NCBI GenBank assembly: GCA_040219575.1
Contig: JAVJSD010000025.1
Coordinates: 31,150-95,149 of the forward strand
Origin: JAVJSD01 sp040219575
GTDB lineage: Bacteria; Planctomycetota; Planctomycetia; Pirellulales; Pirellulaceae
DNA length: 64,000 nucleotides
Reading direction: 5' to 3'
In this document: positions 1 through 7,884 of the stretch, piece after piece
Layout: each line of letters starts with the position of its first letter
How positions within the stretch are numbered: position 1 is the first letter of the stretch
Made by a program: the position numbers and the translations under genes
The notes under the pieces: model-generated
Databases searched by the model: none
Told to the model about the DNA's origin: nothing
What the model saw: only the letters and a program-made list of their open reading frames with translations

Positions 1-90
1 GCGTACGAGTACTTTCGCGAGGTTGCGTTCCGCCTCTATTCGGCCAAGGCGTATCGCGCGCTGTTCGATCCCGACGCGAGGGACGCGTGA
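1..90 (+). CDS. C-terminal fragment of an unidentified protein
   Basis: The window opens inside a reading frame that runs from base 1 to a TGA at 88-90. The last 29 residues are charged and aromatic-rich (AYEYFREVAFRLYS...) and give no family. The stop codon overlaps the GTG start of the next gene, so the two are probably translationally coupled. The bulk of the protein lies outside the window and no function can be given. Confidence 0.5.
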   Translation, partial: AYEYFREVAFRLYSAKAYRALFDPDARDA

Positions 91-794
91 TCGCCGACGC
101 CGCGGCCCTGGTCTTCGCCCTCGTGCTGCCGACGCTGGTCACGCTGGCCTACTTCGTGTGGCTGGCCGAGGCGGGCGTCGCGCAGCGGGTGGTGTATGGC
201 GTCGGCAAGCTGGTGCAGTTCACCTTCCCGTTGGCGTGGATGCTGCTGGCCGGTCGGCCGGCGCTGGAACTTTCTTTGATGAGCGGGCAGGGGGGTTGGC
301 TGGGACTGGCGTTCGGCGCGCTCGTCGCCGTCGCGATGTTCGTGTTGTACGGCGTGCTGCTCAAGCCGCGCGGCTTTTTCGACGGCCGCGTGCGGCAGGA
401 GGCGGTCGCCAAAATCCGCCAGTTCGGCATCACGACATTGCCTCGCTACGCCGCGTTGGGCGTGTTCTACGCGCTAGGGCACTCACTGCTCGAAGAATAC
501 TACTGGCGGTGGTTCGTCTTCGACCGGTGCGCATCGCTGATGCACCTCGGGCCCGCGATCGCGGTCTCCAGCCTGGGCTTCATGGCCCACCACGTGATTC
601 TGCTGGGGGTGTACTTCGGCTGGCGGTCGCCGACGACGTACGTCTTCTCGCTGGCGGTGGGCGTCGGCGGCGCGGCATGGGCCTGGCTGTACGCCGACAG
701 CGGCTCGCTGCTGGGTCCCTGGCTGAGCCACCTGCTGATCGACGCCGCGATCTTCGCCATCGGCTACGATGTGGCGCGCGATTCGTTCGAGTAG
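87..794 (+). CDS. CPBP family intramembrane metalloprotease
   Basis: This 235-residue, largely hydrophobic protein has the three CPBP (Abi/Rce1-like) signatures in order: an EExxxR motif (LLEEYYWRWFVF, about residues 135-146), an HH pair (FMAHHVILL) and a late helix with a conserved His (LSHLLIDAAIF). The glutamates and histidines form the intramembrane metal and catalytic site in this family. Its substrate cannot be read from the sequence. It starts with GTG overlapping the stop of the preceding gene, so it belongs to an upstream operon. It is convergent with the membrane protein gene that ends at 825. A second CPBP domain lies 1.2 kb away in a fusion protein. Confidence 0.85.
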   Translation: MIADAAALVFALVLPTLVTLAYFVWLAEAGVAQRVVYGVGKLVQFTFPLAWMLLAGRPALELSLMSGQGGWLGLAFGALVAVAMFVLYGVLLKPRGFFDGRVRQEAVAKIRQFGITTLPRYAALGVFYALGHSLLEEYYWRWFVFDRCASLMHLGPAIAVSSLGFMAHHVILLGVYFGWRSPTTYVFSLAVGVGGAAWAWLYADSGSLLGPWLSHLLIDAAIFAIGYDVARDSFE

Positions 795-824
795 AACCGA
801 TCCCGTCGTGCTGCTTCCTGCGTA

Positions 825-1322
825 CTACCGTCGGTCCGCGAGCTTGTCCAGCGGAACGAGCTCGTGATGGACGAAGGTCCGCACGGCGTAATCGAACCGC
901 CAGGCGCCGTAGGTTCCTACCGCCAGCAGCAACGCGCAGTACAACAGCGCCGCCACGGCGGTGCACTTCGCCCAGTGTCCGCGGCGAATGCGCGTGTCGC
1001 GGATGACCGGCAGTCCGGGCGGCGGATACTGGCCCGTGCGCAGGATGCATGCTCCCAGCCAGCCGAACCAGGCGGCGAAGCCTGCCAGGCCGACGCCGAA
1101 GGCGATGGTCAGACAACGAACCATCAGCGCCACATTGTCGGCCGCTGTAAGCGGATCGACGCTGGAAAGGGTGATCTGCTTTTGCACGTAGAGTTGCGCC
1201 GCGAACACGACGGCCGCCGCCACGATCGCGGAGGCGGCGAACAGCAGCAACATGCGAATTCGCAGCGGACGACTCGCCTTCATCACGTCGGTGTCGGCGG
1301 GTATCTCGGATTTGTCGCTCAT
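825..1322 (-). CDS. hypothetical membrane protein with three helices
   Basis: About 165 residues. A short polar N-terminus precedes three clear hydrophobic segments: IRMLLLFAASAIVAAAVVF, a segment around VGLAGFAAWFGWLGACIL, and AVAALLYCALLLAVGTYGAW. Two upstream ATGs exist. I chose the one at 1322 (MSDKSEIP) because a GAGGA lies 8 bases before it, whereas the ATG two codons earlier is too close to that site. I recognise no domain. The gene is monocistronic as far as visible, between a convergent CPBP gene and the permease-CPBP fusion gene on the same strand. Confidence 0.65.
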   Translation of the reverse strand: MSDKSEIPADTDVMKASRPLRIRMLLLFAASAIVAAAVVFAAQLYVQKQITLSSVDPLTAADNVALMVRCLTIAFGVGLAGFAAWFGWLGACILRTGQYPPPGLPVIRDTRIRRGHWAKCTAVAALLYCALLLAVGTYGAWRFDYAVRTFVHHELVPLDKLADRR

Positions 1323-1532
1323 TTGCATGTTCCTCGCTAATTCTCTCGTGCCGCGCAATCTCCCGTCCGCCGCAACTTCCGACGTTGGCGCGAAACCGGC
1401 GGATCGGCGCGATAGGAAAATGTACGTCAGCGCAAGGTGAAGGAGAGGGAGGACGCAGCAGGCGACGTGGGTGCGATTGCAACGATTCGCCGGTCTATGC
1501 CGCTGAGGACCGCGGACGCGGCCGCCGGTGCG

Positions 1533-3773
1533 TCAGGCGGAGGTTGTCTCGAGGTTCGCGGGCTCTGCGCCGCTTGGCGGGACGGCAGGCGCGTGGACGG
1601 GGGGCCGCGAGACGAACAACAGCCCCGTCCCGATCGCGACCCCGACCAATGAAGCCGCGATCCACAAGACGGGTAGATGGAGCGACTCTCCCACGGGTGA
1701 ACCCAGGTCCGAGAGTTTATCGGACCACAGCATCATCGACAGCGCCAGGCCGTTGTGGATCATGTGCAGCAGCATACCGGGAATGATGCTGCCGCTGCGC
1801 CAGGCGACCAGGCCCAAGACCAGTCCCACAAAGGTGCTGGGCAACAACCGCTCTGTCGTCAGCACGCTGGCGGAGATGACGTGAAACACACCGAACAACA
1901 AAGCCGAGATCAACACGGCTCCGATCGGACGCGTGACTTTTTCCAAGGCGCTGAACAGGTAGCCGCGGAAGAACCACTCCTCGCACATGGCGGGCGCGAA
2001 CGCCAGGGCCAGCAGGATGATCGCCGGGTTGACGGACCTCCAACGCTCGAGCAACAGCCGCGCCCCCGCGAACTTGTCGGCGCTCAAGCCTCCCAGTCCG
2101 ATCATGTTGCCGAAGAGAATCAACTCGTGCGCGATGGGCCAGAGCGACACGCCGAGAACAACCGCGGCCGCCAAGGTCGCCAGGGGCGGGGGATAGGCGC
2201 GAAAGGCGGAGGTGGGCTCGACGTGCTGCTGGTAGGCGAACAGTCCCGGCACCACGCCGTAGACCAGCAACAAGGCCAGCCCGCTCAGCGCGATCGCCAA
2301 CTCCATCCATCCACCGGCGACATGCGACACCACGCCGCTGGCCAGGAAGGTGGCGGGAAACAACAGCGCCAGGCAGAACAGCGCCCCGGAGAGCGGCGCC
2401 GCCGAGCGACGCTCGGGCGAGCGCCGCAACAGGTCCGACCAGGCGGCCTGGCTGCCGTACAACACGCCGTCGCTGCCGAAGATGCGGGCCGCCAGGGAGA
2501 CCGCCGCCAGGGCGTACAGCAGGGTCGAAACGACGGCCAACAGCGCGGGCAAGGCCGTGGCGGTTCCACCCAGCACTTCGCGGGCCAGCAGCACGATGTT
2601 CAGCAGCGGAAGGATGGCCATCGTGGTTGTCAATCGCATGCCGGGCATCAGGCTCAGCACGCCGGGCGCCAGGCACATCAACATCAAGGGGATGAGGTAG
2701 GCCTGCGCTTCCTTGAAGCTGCGGGCGAAACTCGTCAGCGCCAGCGCAACCGCCGAAAAGAAGGCGGCGAACAGGATCATCAAGCCGAAGACCTGCACGG
2801 TCACCAGCAGCGAGAGTCCTTCGTCGCCCAACAACAACGCCGACATGCCGCCCACCGAGAGCGTGGCCGTCATCGCCGCCAGGTTCGCCGTCGCGGTGAG
2901 CACGGCGACCACCAGCACGGCGAAGTACTTGGCCAGCAGCAGGCCGGTGCGGGGAATCGGCGCCGCCATCAAGGTTTCCAGCGTGCCGCGCTCGCGTTCG
3001 CCGGCGGTGAGGTCGATGGCCGGATAGACGGCGCCGGTGATCGTCATTAGGATCAGGATCAGCGGGATCATCGCGGTCAGGGACACCGGCGGGCCCTCGT
3101 CGCGGACGGCGGTCGGCTGCGACCACACGGGCAGTCGGCCGCCGCTCAACTCCTCGACATGCTCCGCGAGGAATCGATCGTTCACCGCTTGCAGCCGGCT
3201 TTCCACGTATTCGAGCGCCGTCCGGCTCAGCGCCGATCCGCTGCGATACACCAGCACGCAACGAATCTCGGCGGGCACCTCGCCGCCTTGCTGACCGGCC
3301 GGCGAGTCTTCGACGAACTCGATGGCCAGATCGATGACGCCGTCGGCCAACCGCGCGCGCGGGTCCGCAACGGGATCCCAACTGACCTCCACGCTGGGCG
3401 ATTCGGCGGTGAGTCGCTCCAGGGGCGAGGCGGGAATGGCCGCGGGTTGCCGGGCCGCCTCGTTCTCGCGCAACCACTTGTCGCCCTGATTGAGCAATTC
3501 AAAGAGACGGTTGGCCGATTCGCCCGGCTCGACGCCGACAATGCAGTTGACCGTCTCGCCGGGCGCCAGCGATTGCAGGAAAAACGTCTGAAACGTGATG
3601 CTCAGGAGCGGGTAGATCAGCAGCGGCATCACTACCAGGGTGACGATGGTCCGTCGATCGCGCAGCGTCTCGCGCAACTCCTTGCGGCACAACCGGACCA
3701 GCCGCCCCAGCGTCATCTGCCGCGAGGCCGAGACGGGGAGGTCGCCGGTCGAATTGTCGGGGTGGGTGTTCAT
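1533..3773 (-). CDS. ABC-2 type permease fused to CPBP intramembrane protease
   Basis: The 746-residue protein starts like an ABC-2/NatB exporter permease: a basic helix before TM1 (RLCRKELRETLRDRR), a long extracytoplasmic loop of about 150 residues and then a bundle of helices (ERGTLETLMAAPIPRTGLLLAKY). The C-terminal third is a CPBP domain with EEWFFRGYLFS near residue 596, FGVFHVIS, and HMIHNGLAL. This permease/CPBP fusion is a known planctomycete architecture. It should need an ABC ATPase of the NatA type, but none lies beside it in this window; the neighbouring upstream gene is an outer-membrane protein. The start at 3773 (MNTHPD) was preferred over a longer N-terminus because it keeps a short polar leader; its ribosome site is weak. 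Confidence 0.85.
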   Translation of the reverse strand: MNTHPDNSTGDLPVSASRQMTLGRLVRLCRKELRETLRDRRTIVTLVVMPLLIYPLLSITFQTFFLQSLAPGETVNCIVGVEPGESANRLFELLNQGDKWLRENEAARQPAAIPASPLERLTAESPSVEVSWDPVADPRARLADGVIDLAIEFVEDSPAGQQGGEVPAEIRCVLVYRSGSALSRTALEYVESRLQAVNDRFLAEHVEELSGGRLPVWSQPTAVRDEGPPVSLTAMIPLILILMTITGAVYPAIDLTAGERERGTLETLMAAPIPRTGLLLAKYFAVLVVAVLTATANLAAMTATLSVGGMSALLLGDEGLSLLVTVQVFGLMILFAAFFSAVALALTSFARSFKEAQAYLIPLMLMCLAPGVLSLMPGMRLTTTMAILPLLNIVLLAREVLGGTATALPALLAVVSTLLYALAAVSLAARIFGSDGVLYGSQAAWSDLLRRSPERRSAAPLSGALFCLALLFPATFLASGVVSHVAGGWMELAIALSGLALLLVYGVVPGLFAYQQHVEPTSAFRAYPPPLATLAAAVVLGVSLWPIAHELILFGNMIGLGGLSADKFAGARLLLERWRSVNPAIILLALAFAPAMCEEWFFRGYLFSALEKVTRPIGAVLISALLFGVFHVISASVLTTERLLPSTFVGLVLGLVAWRSGSIIPGMLLHMIHNGLALSMMLWSDKLSDLGSPVGESLHLPVLWIAASLVGVAIGTGLLFVSRPPVHAPAVPPSGAEPANLETTSA

Positions 3774-3954
3774 GCGTGCTCGGGGCGACCTGCCGAGGGC
3801 GGGCCATCGATGCATCAAACATCAGCACGCACAACTTTTCAAGCGGCGGTCGTCGTCAGCGGCCTTGTCCAGCGATTCTGCTCGCGGGATGCCCGCAAAA
3901 TGGCTACGCCGAGCGACAAGCAACGGGAAGGAGTTCCACCATACGCACGGGCGG

Positions 3955-5121
3955 CTACCACGCCTTCGACCAACTGGCCCACAACGTGAGGTCGGTTTCG
4001 AGTTGTACGCCGCGGAGATTCTGGTACACCGGCTGCACCAATTCGACATTCAACCGGCTGCCGTCGAAGAACTGGTACATGCCGCCGTAGCCGAGATTGA
4101 TCCACTCGCCGCCGCGCATGTTCGGATTGGCGGTGCTGATCATCATCGGGTTCAGTTGCGGATCGGCGCCGGCCACATCGCCGCGCCAGGCGCCTTCGGT
4201 GCGGAAGGAGAGTACGGTGCTTTCGCCGATCACCTGCGAGAACCACGAGGTGGCCCAGAACTGATTGGGGTTGGCGTAGCCGGAGAAGTTCTTGTGCGTC
4301 GGCAGGTTCGCCCCAAGTTGCACTCCCATGTGATTCGTCTGCCAGAATTGTTTGTAGGTGAGCGTGGGAATGGCGTTGAAACTGCCGCTGCCCAGACGCA
4401 TGGGATAGGGAAACTCGCCGGGCATGCCGGTGGGCGTCGAGGTGCGATGGTTGATGTTGCCGGTCGGGACGCTCCAGCCGGCGTTGAGCAGCAGGATGTC
4501 GGTGTTTCCCTCGTAGAGCCGCACCAGGCCGCCGAAGGCGGTGTCGCCGAAGCCGGAGTTGAGCGTGGTGAACGTCGGCCCGCGCACCGCCGCCGGCATG
4601 CTGCCGGGGCGGCGCAGATGGTTCATCTCCGCCTCCATGTACATCGGCATCAACCACAACGTCATGTTCTCGGTGAAGCCGTACATCAGGTGCAGCATGT
4701 GCATGTCCATGGTCATGCTGATCGGCGTGGCGGCGAACGAGATGCCGGTCACGTCGAGGGCCGCCACATTGCTGACGCGCGTCGTCCCGAAGCGGTTGCC
4801 GTTCATCTCCATGTGCATCAGCTTGTATTCGACCATGAACTCGCCCGGTTCATGGAAGTGGTCGCCCATCACGCCGGCGGGGGCGTGCGTGTCGGGCCGG
4901 CCCTCCATGATGCTGTACGAATCGCCGCCGGTTGCAACGAACGACCCACCGGGCCCGGCGGAGTCAGCCGGATGCGCCGAACGCATGCCGACTTCGCGGA
5001 AGACATCGGCCGGCGTGTAGAACGACTCCTCCGCGAAGTAATCCTGGGCCAGCAGGGGCCCGCCAGGGATCAGCAACGCGAGCGCAAGAAGAGCCCGAAA
5101 GCGCGAAGCGGCGCGAGACAT
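3955..5121 (-). CDS. Met/His-rich outer-membrane transporter-like beta-barrel protein
   Basis: 388 residues with a signal peptide (ALLALALLIPGGPLLAQ) followed by a beta-barrel-like sequence of alternating aromatic and polar strands, ending in WASWSKAW. It resembles the transporter / MetA-pathway-of-phenol-degradation group of outer-membrane proteins (PF13557-like). The middle is rich in Met and His (VEYKLMHMEMNG, MTMDMHMLHLMYG), which hints at soft-metal handling; that is inference. An AGGAG lies 7 bases before the ATG. The gene upstream on the same strand encodes a Cys-rich exported protein, so the pair may work together on copper or a similar metal. Confidence 0.75.
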   Translation of the reverse strand: MSRAASRFRALLALALLIPGGPLLAQDYFAEESFYTPADVFREVGMRSAHPADSAGPGGSFVATGGDSYSIMEGRPDTHAPAGVMGDHFHEPGEFMVEYKLMHMEMNGNRFGTTRVSNVAALDVTGISFAATPISMTMDMHMLHLMYGFTENMTLWLMPMYMEAEMNHLRRPGSMPAAVRGPTFTTLNSGFGDTAFGGLVRLYEGNTDILLLNAGWSVPTGNINHRTSTPTGMPGEFPYPMRLGSGSFNAIPTLTYKQFWQTNHMGVQLGANLPTHKNFSGYANPNQFWATSWFSQVIGESTVLSFRTEGAWRGDVAGADPQLNPMMISTANPNMRGGEWINLGYGGMYQFFDGSRLNVELVQPVYQNLRGVQLETDLTLWASWSKAW

Positions 5122-5534
5122 CGAATACTCCTGTTGTCAGCCTGGCGGTGAAGGGGATGCCGAGCGTCCAGGCTGACCAGGCCGGGCGAGCGTTCGTAAG
5201 GAGGTTTCGTCCTACCAAGCCCCGAGAATTGACGCCAAGAGCCGCCGCCGACAACGTCGCCTCACCTTGCCCAGGCCGAATCCTCCGCGTGTTCGCTCCA
5301 CTTTCAGGCGAAACGATTGCGAAAGGCGCGGCCGGGAACCGCGATGCGGCCGTGCGAAGTTGGTCAGGCCTCGCGCGGCGCGAAGCGGCCCCGGCCGCAT
5401 GCATGCGGCGGCCGAAGTCGGCGCCTGAGTTGCTCAAATCGAGAGTGCGCAGGTGGTGCGGGCGAGCCGCCGGCGCTGCGGACGTTACGCGGTCGACAGG
5501 CTGTCCTGCGCACAGCGCGAGCGCAGCAGAGAGG
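5122..5534. other. intergenic stretch with no recognised feature
   Basis: This 413-base gap separates the Cys-rich protein gene from the outer-membrane protein gene on the minus strand. It is GC-rich and holds only short open frames without ribosome sites or recognisable protein patterns. I see no RNA gene, and no terminator strong enough to call. Confidence 0.4.
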
Positions 5535-6155
5535 TCACGCGATCGCACTGAGCCGCATGCGAGACCGCGGCGGAGGATCGGGCGGCTGATAAGAGGGCGA
5601 GCCGAGATGCGGCGCGCCGAGTGGAGATACCGCGGCCGACGCGAATTCGGGCCGCCAGGTTGCGGCGGGCCGGCATGGCGTCGCCGCCGTCAACTGCATC
5701 GTGAGAAATCCGGCGCCCTGACAGCGCCGTTGCGCCTCGACCAGCACCAGGCGGAACGCTGTCGTCGACGAGGAATTCGCCTGTGACTTGTTTGAAGCCG
5801 TTGAAGGTTCATTCCGCTTACAGTGCGAACAGTGAGCCGTCGCTTGATGAAAGCCATGCGAGGATTCGTTCGCGGCGCGGACCGCGACATACGCCGGCGG
5901 CGTCACGTTGTGGGCCTTCGCCCAGGCAAGCTTCTGCTCGTCGGTCAGGCAGCAACAACCCGACCAGCAGGCCTGCGCATCGCGGCAGGCGCAGGCGCAA
6001 TCCTGACAGGGAAACGGCTGCGATAAATCCTTCCGCACGACGGGAACGGCAGGCAGGCCGACGCCGCCGGCGAGCAACACCGGCAGCAGCAGCGCCGCGA
6101 CCAGCGAGCGCCGCGATCGTTCGATTTGCGGTGGCGGGATTCGAAGCCGTTGCAT
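5535..6155 (-). CDS. Cys-rich exported protein (CxxCxCxC...CCC motif)
   Basis: About 206 residues. A hydrophobic export segment (SLVAALLLPVLLAGGVGLP) is followed by a dense Cys cluster, CQDCACACRDAQACWSGCCC, and then LAWAKAHNVTPPAYV. I know this Cys cluster plus WAxxNxVxPPxY pattern from planctomycete proteins of unknown function, often beside metal-efflux-like genes. A second CSHC pair follows, and the C-terminal half is low-complexity and Pro/Ser-rich. Nine cysteines in about 20 residues suggest a metal-binding site. I took MQRLRIPP as the start because it puts the hydrophobic segment near the N-terminus. Divergent from the AAA ATPase gene. Confidence 0.65.
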   Translation of the reverse strand: MQRLRIPPPQIERSRRSLVAALLLPVLLAGGVGLPAVPVVRKDLSQPFPCQDCACACRDAQACWSGCCCLTDEQKLAWAKAHNVTPPAYVAVRAANESSHGFHQATAHCSHCKRNEPSTASNKSQANSSSTTAFRLVLVEAQRRCQGAGFLTMQLTAATPCRPAATWRPEFASAAVSPLGAPHLGSPSYQPPDPPPRSRMRLSAIA

Positions 6156-6465
6156 TGCTTCGGGCTGGGATTCGCGCGGTTTATCCCCGCGCACGTTGCG
6201 GTGGGTGCTCCCACCAGGGTTGGACGTGGTGGACCGAAGGTTCGCGTCTCATCGGGCGGTCATGATGGCGGAACCACCGGCTTCGGCGTTGACCACCGAC
6301 GAACGCTGGGATCAACCCAGCGGCAAGTGGCGCTGGCCAAAGTGTATCGCTGGCGAGCGAGCGGTGCAATCAGCCGCTGCCGCCGCCGCGCTCCCTTGTG
6401 CGGTTGCCTGGCCTTCTATAATGCGAAGACATCAACTTGCTCCCCATCCGCTCACGGTCCGCCCC

Positions 6466-7884
6466 ATGACGCACACTCCCCATCGCCCCGCCACGCTCCG
6501 AGAACTGCGCGAGAGCGGCTGGCGGTCGAAACCGGTCAAACAGGAGATTCACGACAACTTCATGGCCATGCTGGCGGCGGATGAAGAACTGTTTCCCGGC
6601 ATCGTCGGCTATCAGGATACGGTGATTCCCGAGGTGAACCTGGCGCTGATCGCCGGCCACGACATGCTGTTTCTGGGCGAGAAGGGTCAGGCCAAGAGCC
6701 GATTGATGCGGTCGCTGCTCCGCTTCCTCGACGAGGTGGTTCCCTACATCGACATCCCGACGGCCCCGTTTCACGACGACCCCTATCACCCCATCAGCCG
6801 CGTCTGCCGCGAATTCGTCGCCACGCACGACGAGGGGCAGGTGCCGATCGGCTGGTGGCCGCGCGAGGAGCGCTACGCCGAACGCCTGGCGCCCGGCACC
6901 AAATTCGCCGACATCATCGGCGAGATCGACCCGGGCAAGCTCGTCGGCGGCGTCAGCATGTCGGCCGAGGAGGCGCTGCACTTCGGCCTGATTCCCCGCA
7001 TGCACCGCGGCGTGTTCGCCATCAACGAACTGCCGGAGCTCGATGAATTGGTGCAGGTCGGCCTGTTCAACATCCTCGAGGAGCGCGACGTGCAGATCCG
7101 CGGCTACCCCGTGCGGTTCGACATCGACGTGTTGATCCTGTTCTCGGCCAACCCCGCCACGTACAACCGCAGCGGCAAGGTCATCCCGCAACTTAAGGAC
7201 CGCATCGGCTCGGTGATTCACACGCACTACCCGCTGGAGCGCGATCTGGGCGTGCAGATCATGCAGCAAGAGGCGGGCGTCGACCTCGACGGCGAGTATC
7301 CCGTCTTCGTGCCGTATTTCATGCGCGAGATCATCGAGCAGATCACGGTGCAGGCCCGCAAGAGCAAGTACATCGATCAGCAGTCGGGCGTCAGCGCGCG
7401 GTTCAGCATCGCCAACTACCGCACGATGGTCGCCTCGGCCCGGCAGCGGAGCGTGGTGCTGGGCGAGAAGCCGGCCGTGCCGCGGATCAGCGACCTGGGA
7501 CACCTGTACTCGTCGTCGCTGGGCAAGTTGGAGCTCGACCTGATGGGGAGCCACCAGATGTCGGAGCGGCAGGTGCTCGACGCGGTGATCGCCGAGGCGA
7601 TTCGGGTGGTGTTTCAGGAGTACGTCGACGAGTACGGCCTGCACGAAATCGGCGAGATTTTCGGCAAGGGAGTGAAGATCGAAGTGGGCGACATGCTCCC
7701 CTCGTCCCGCTACGCCGATCGCCTGCAACGCGTGCCGCCCATCTGGGACAAGGCCTTCGAGGTGAACGCCGCCGAGGACGAGGCGGTGCGGGCCTCTTGC
7801 CTGGAGTTCGTCCTGGCCGGGCTCTATGCGCTGGAGCGCATTTCGCGGCTTCAGCAACGCGGCTCGATCACCTACGAGATGTGA
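6466..7884 (+). CDS. MoxR / magnesium-chelatase-type AAA+ ATPase
   Basis: 472 residues. The Walker A loop is GEKGQAKS in the context GHDMLFLGEKGQAKSRL, the Walker B region is RGVFAINELPELDE, and the sensor-1 region is LFSANPATYN. The sequence between (PGKLVGGVSMSAEEALHFG) matches the Mg-chelatase insert. Such ATPases remodel partner proteins and usually pair with a VWA-domain protein, which is not adjacent here. The start at 6466 (MTHTPHRPA) was chosen because upstream in-frame sequence is low-complexity and lies in the divergent promoter region. The 3' end overlaps by 13 bases the end of the convergent penicillin acylase gene. Confidence 0.85.
   Translation: MTHTPHRPATLRELRESGWRSKPVKQEIHDNFMAMLAADEELFPGIVGYQDTVIPEVNLALIAGHDMLFLGEKGQAKSRLMRSLLRFLDEVVPYIDIPTAPFHDDPYHPISRVCREFVATHDEGQVPIGWWPREERYAERLAPGTKFADIIGEIDPGKLVGGVSMSAEEALHFGLIPRMHRGVFAINELPELDELVQVGLFNILEERDVQIRGYPVRFDIDVLILFSANPATYNRSGKVIPQLKDRIGSVIHTHYPLERDLGVQIMQQEAGVDLDGEYPVFVPYFMREIIEQITVQARKSKYIDQQSGVSARFSIANYRTMVASARQRSVVLGEKPAVPRISDLGHLYSSSLGKLELDLMGSHQMSERQVLDAVIAEAIRVVFQEYVDEYGLHEIGEIFGKGVKIEVGDMLPSSRYADRLQRVPPIWDKAFEVNAAEDEAVRASCLEFVLAGLYALERISRLQQRGSITYEM

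Noticed and set aside
1755..3050. 431-codon open frame on the + strand
   Set aside because: Antisense to the permease-CPBP fusion; Gln/Arg-rich composition and no ribosome site.
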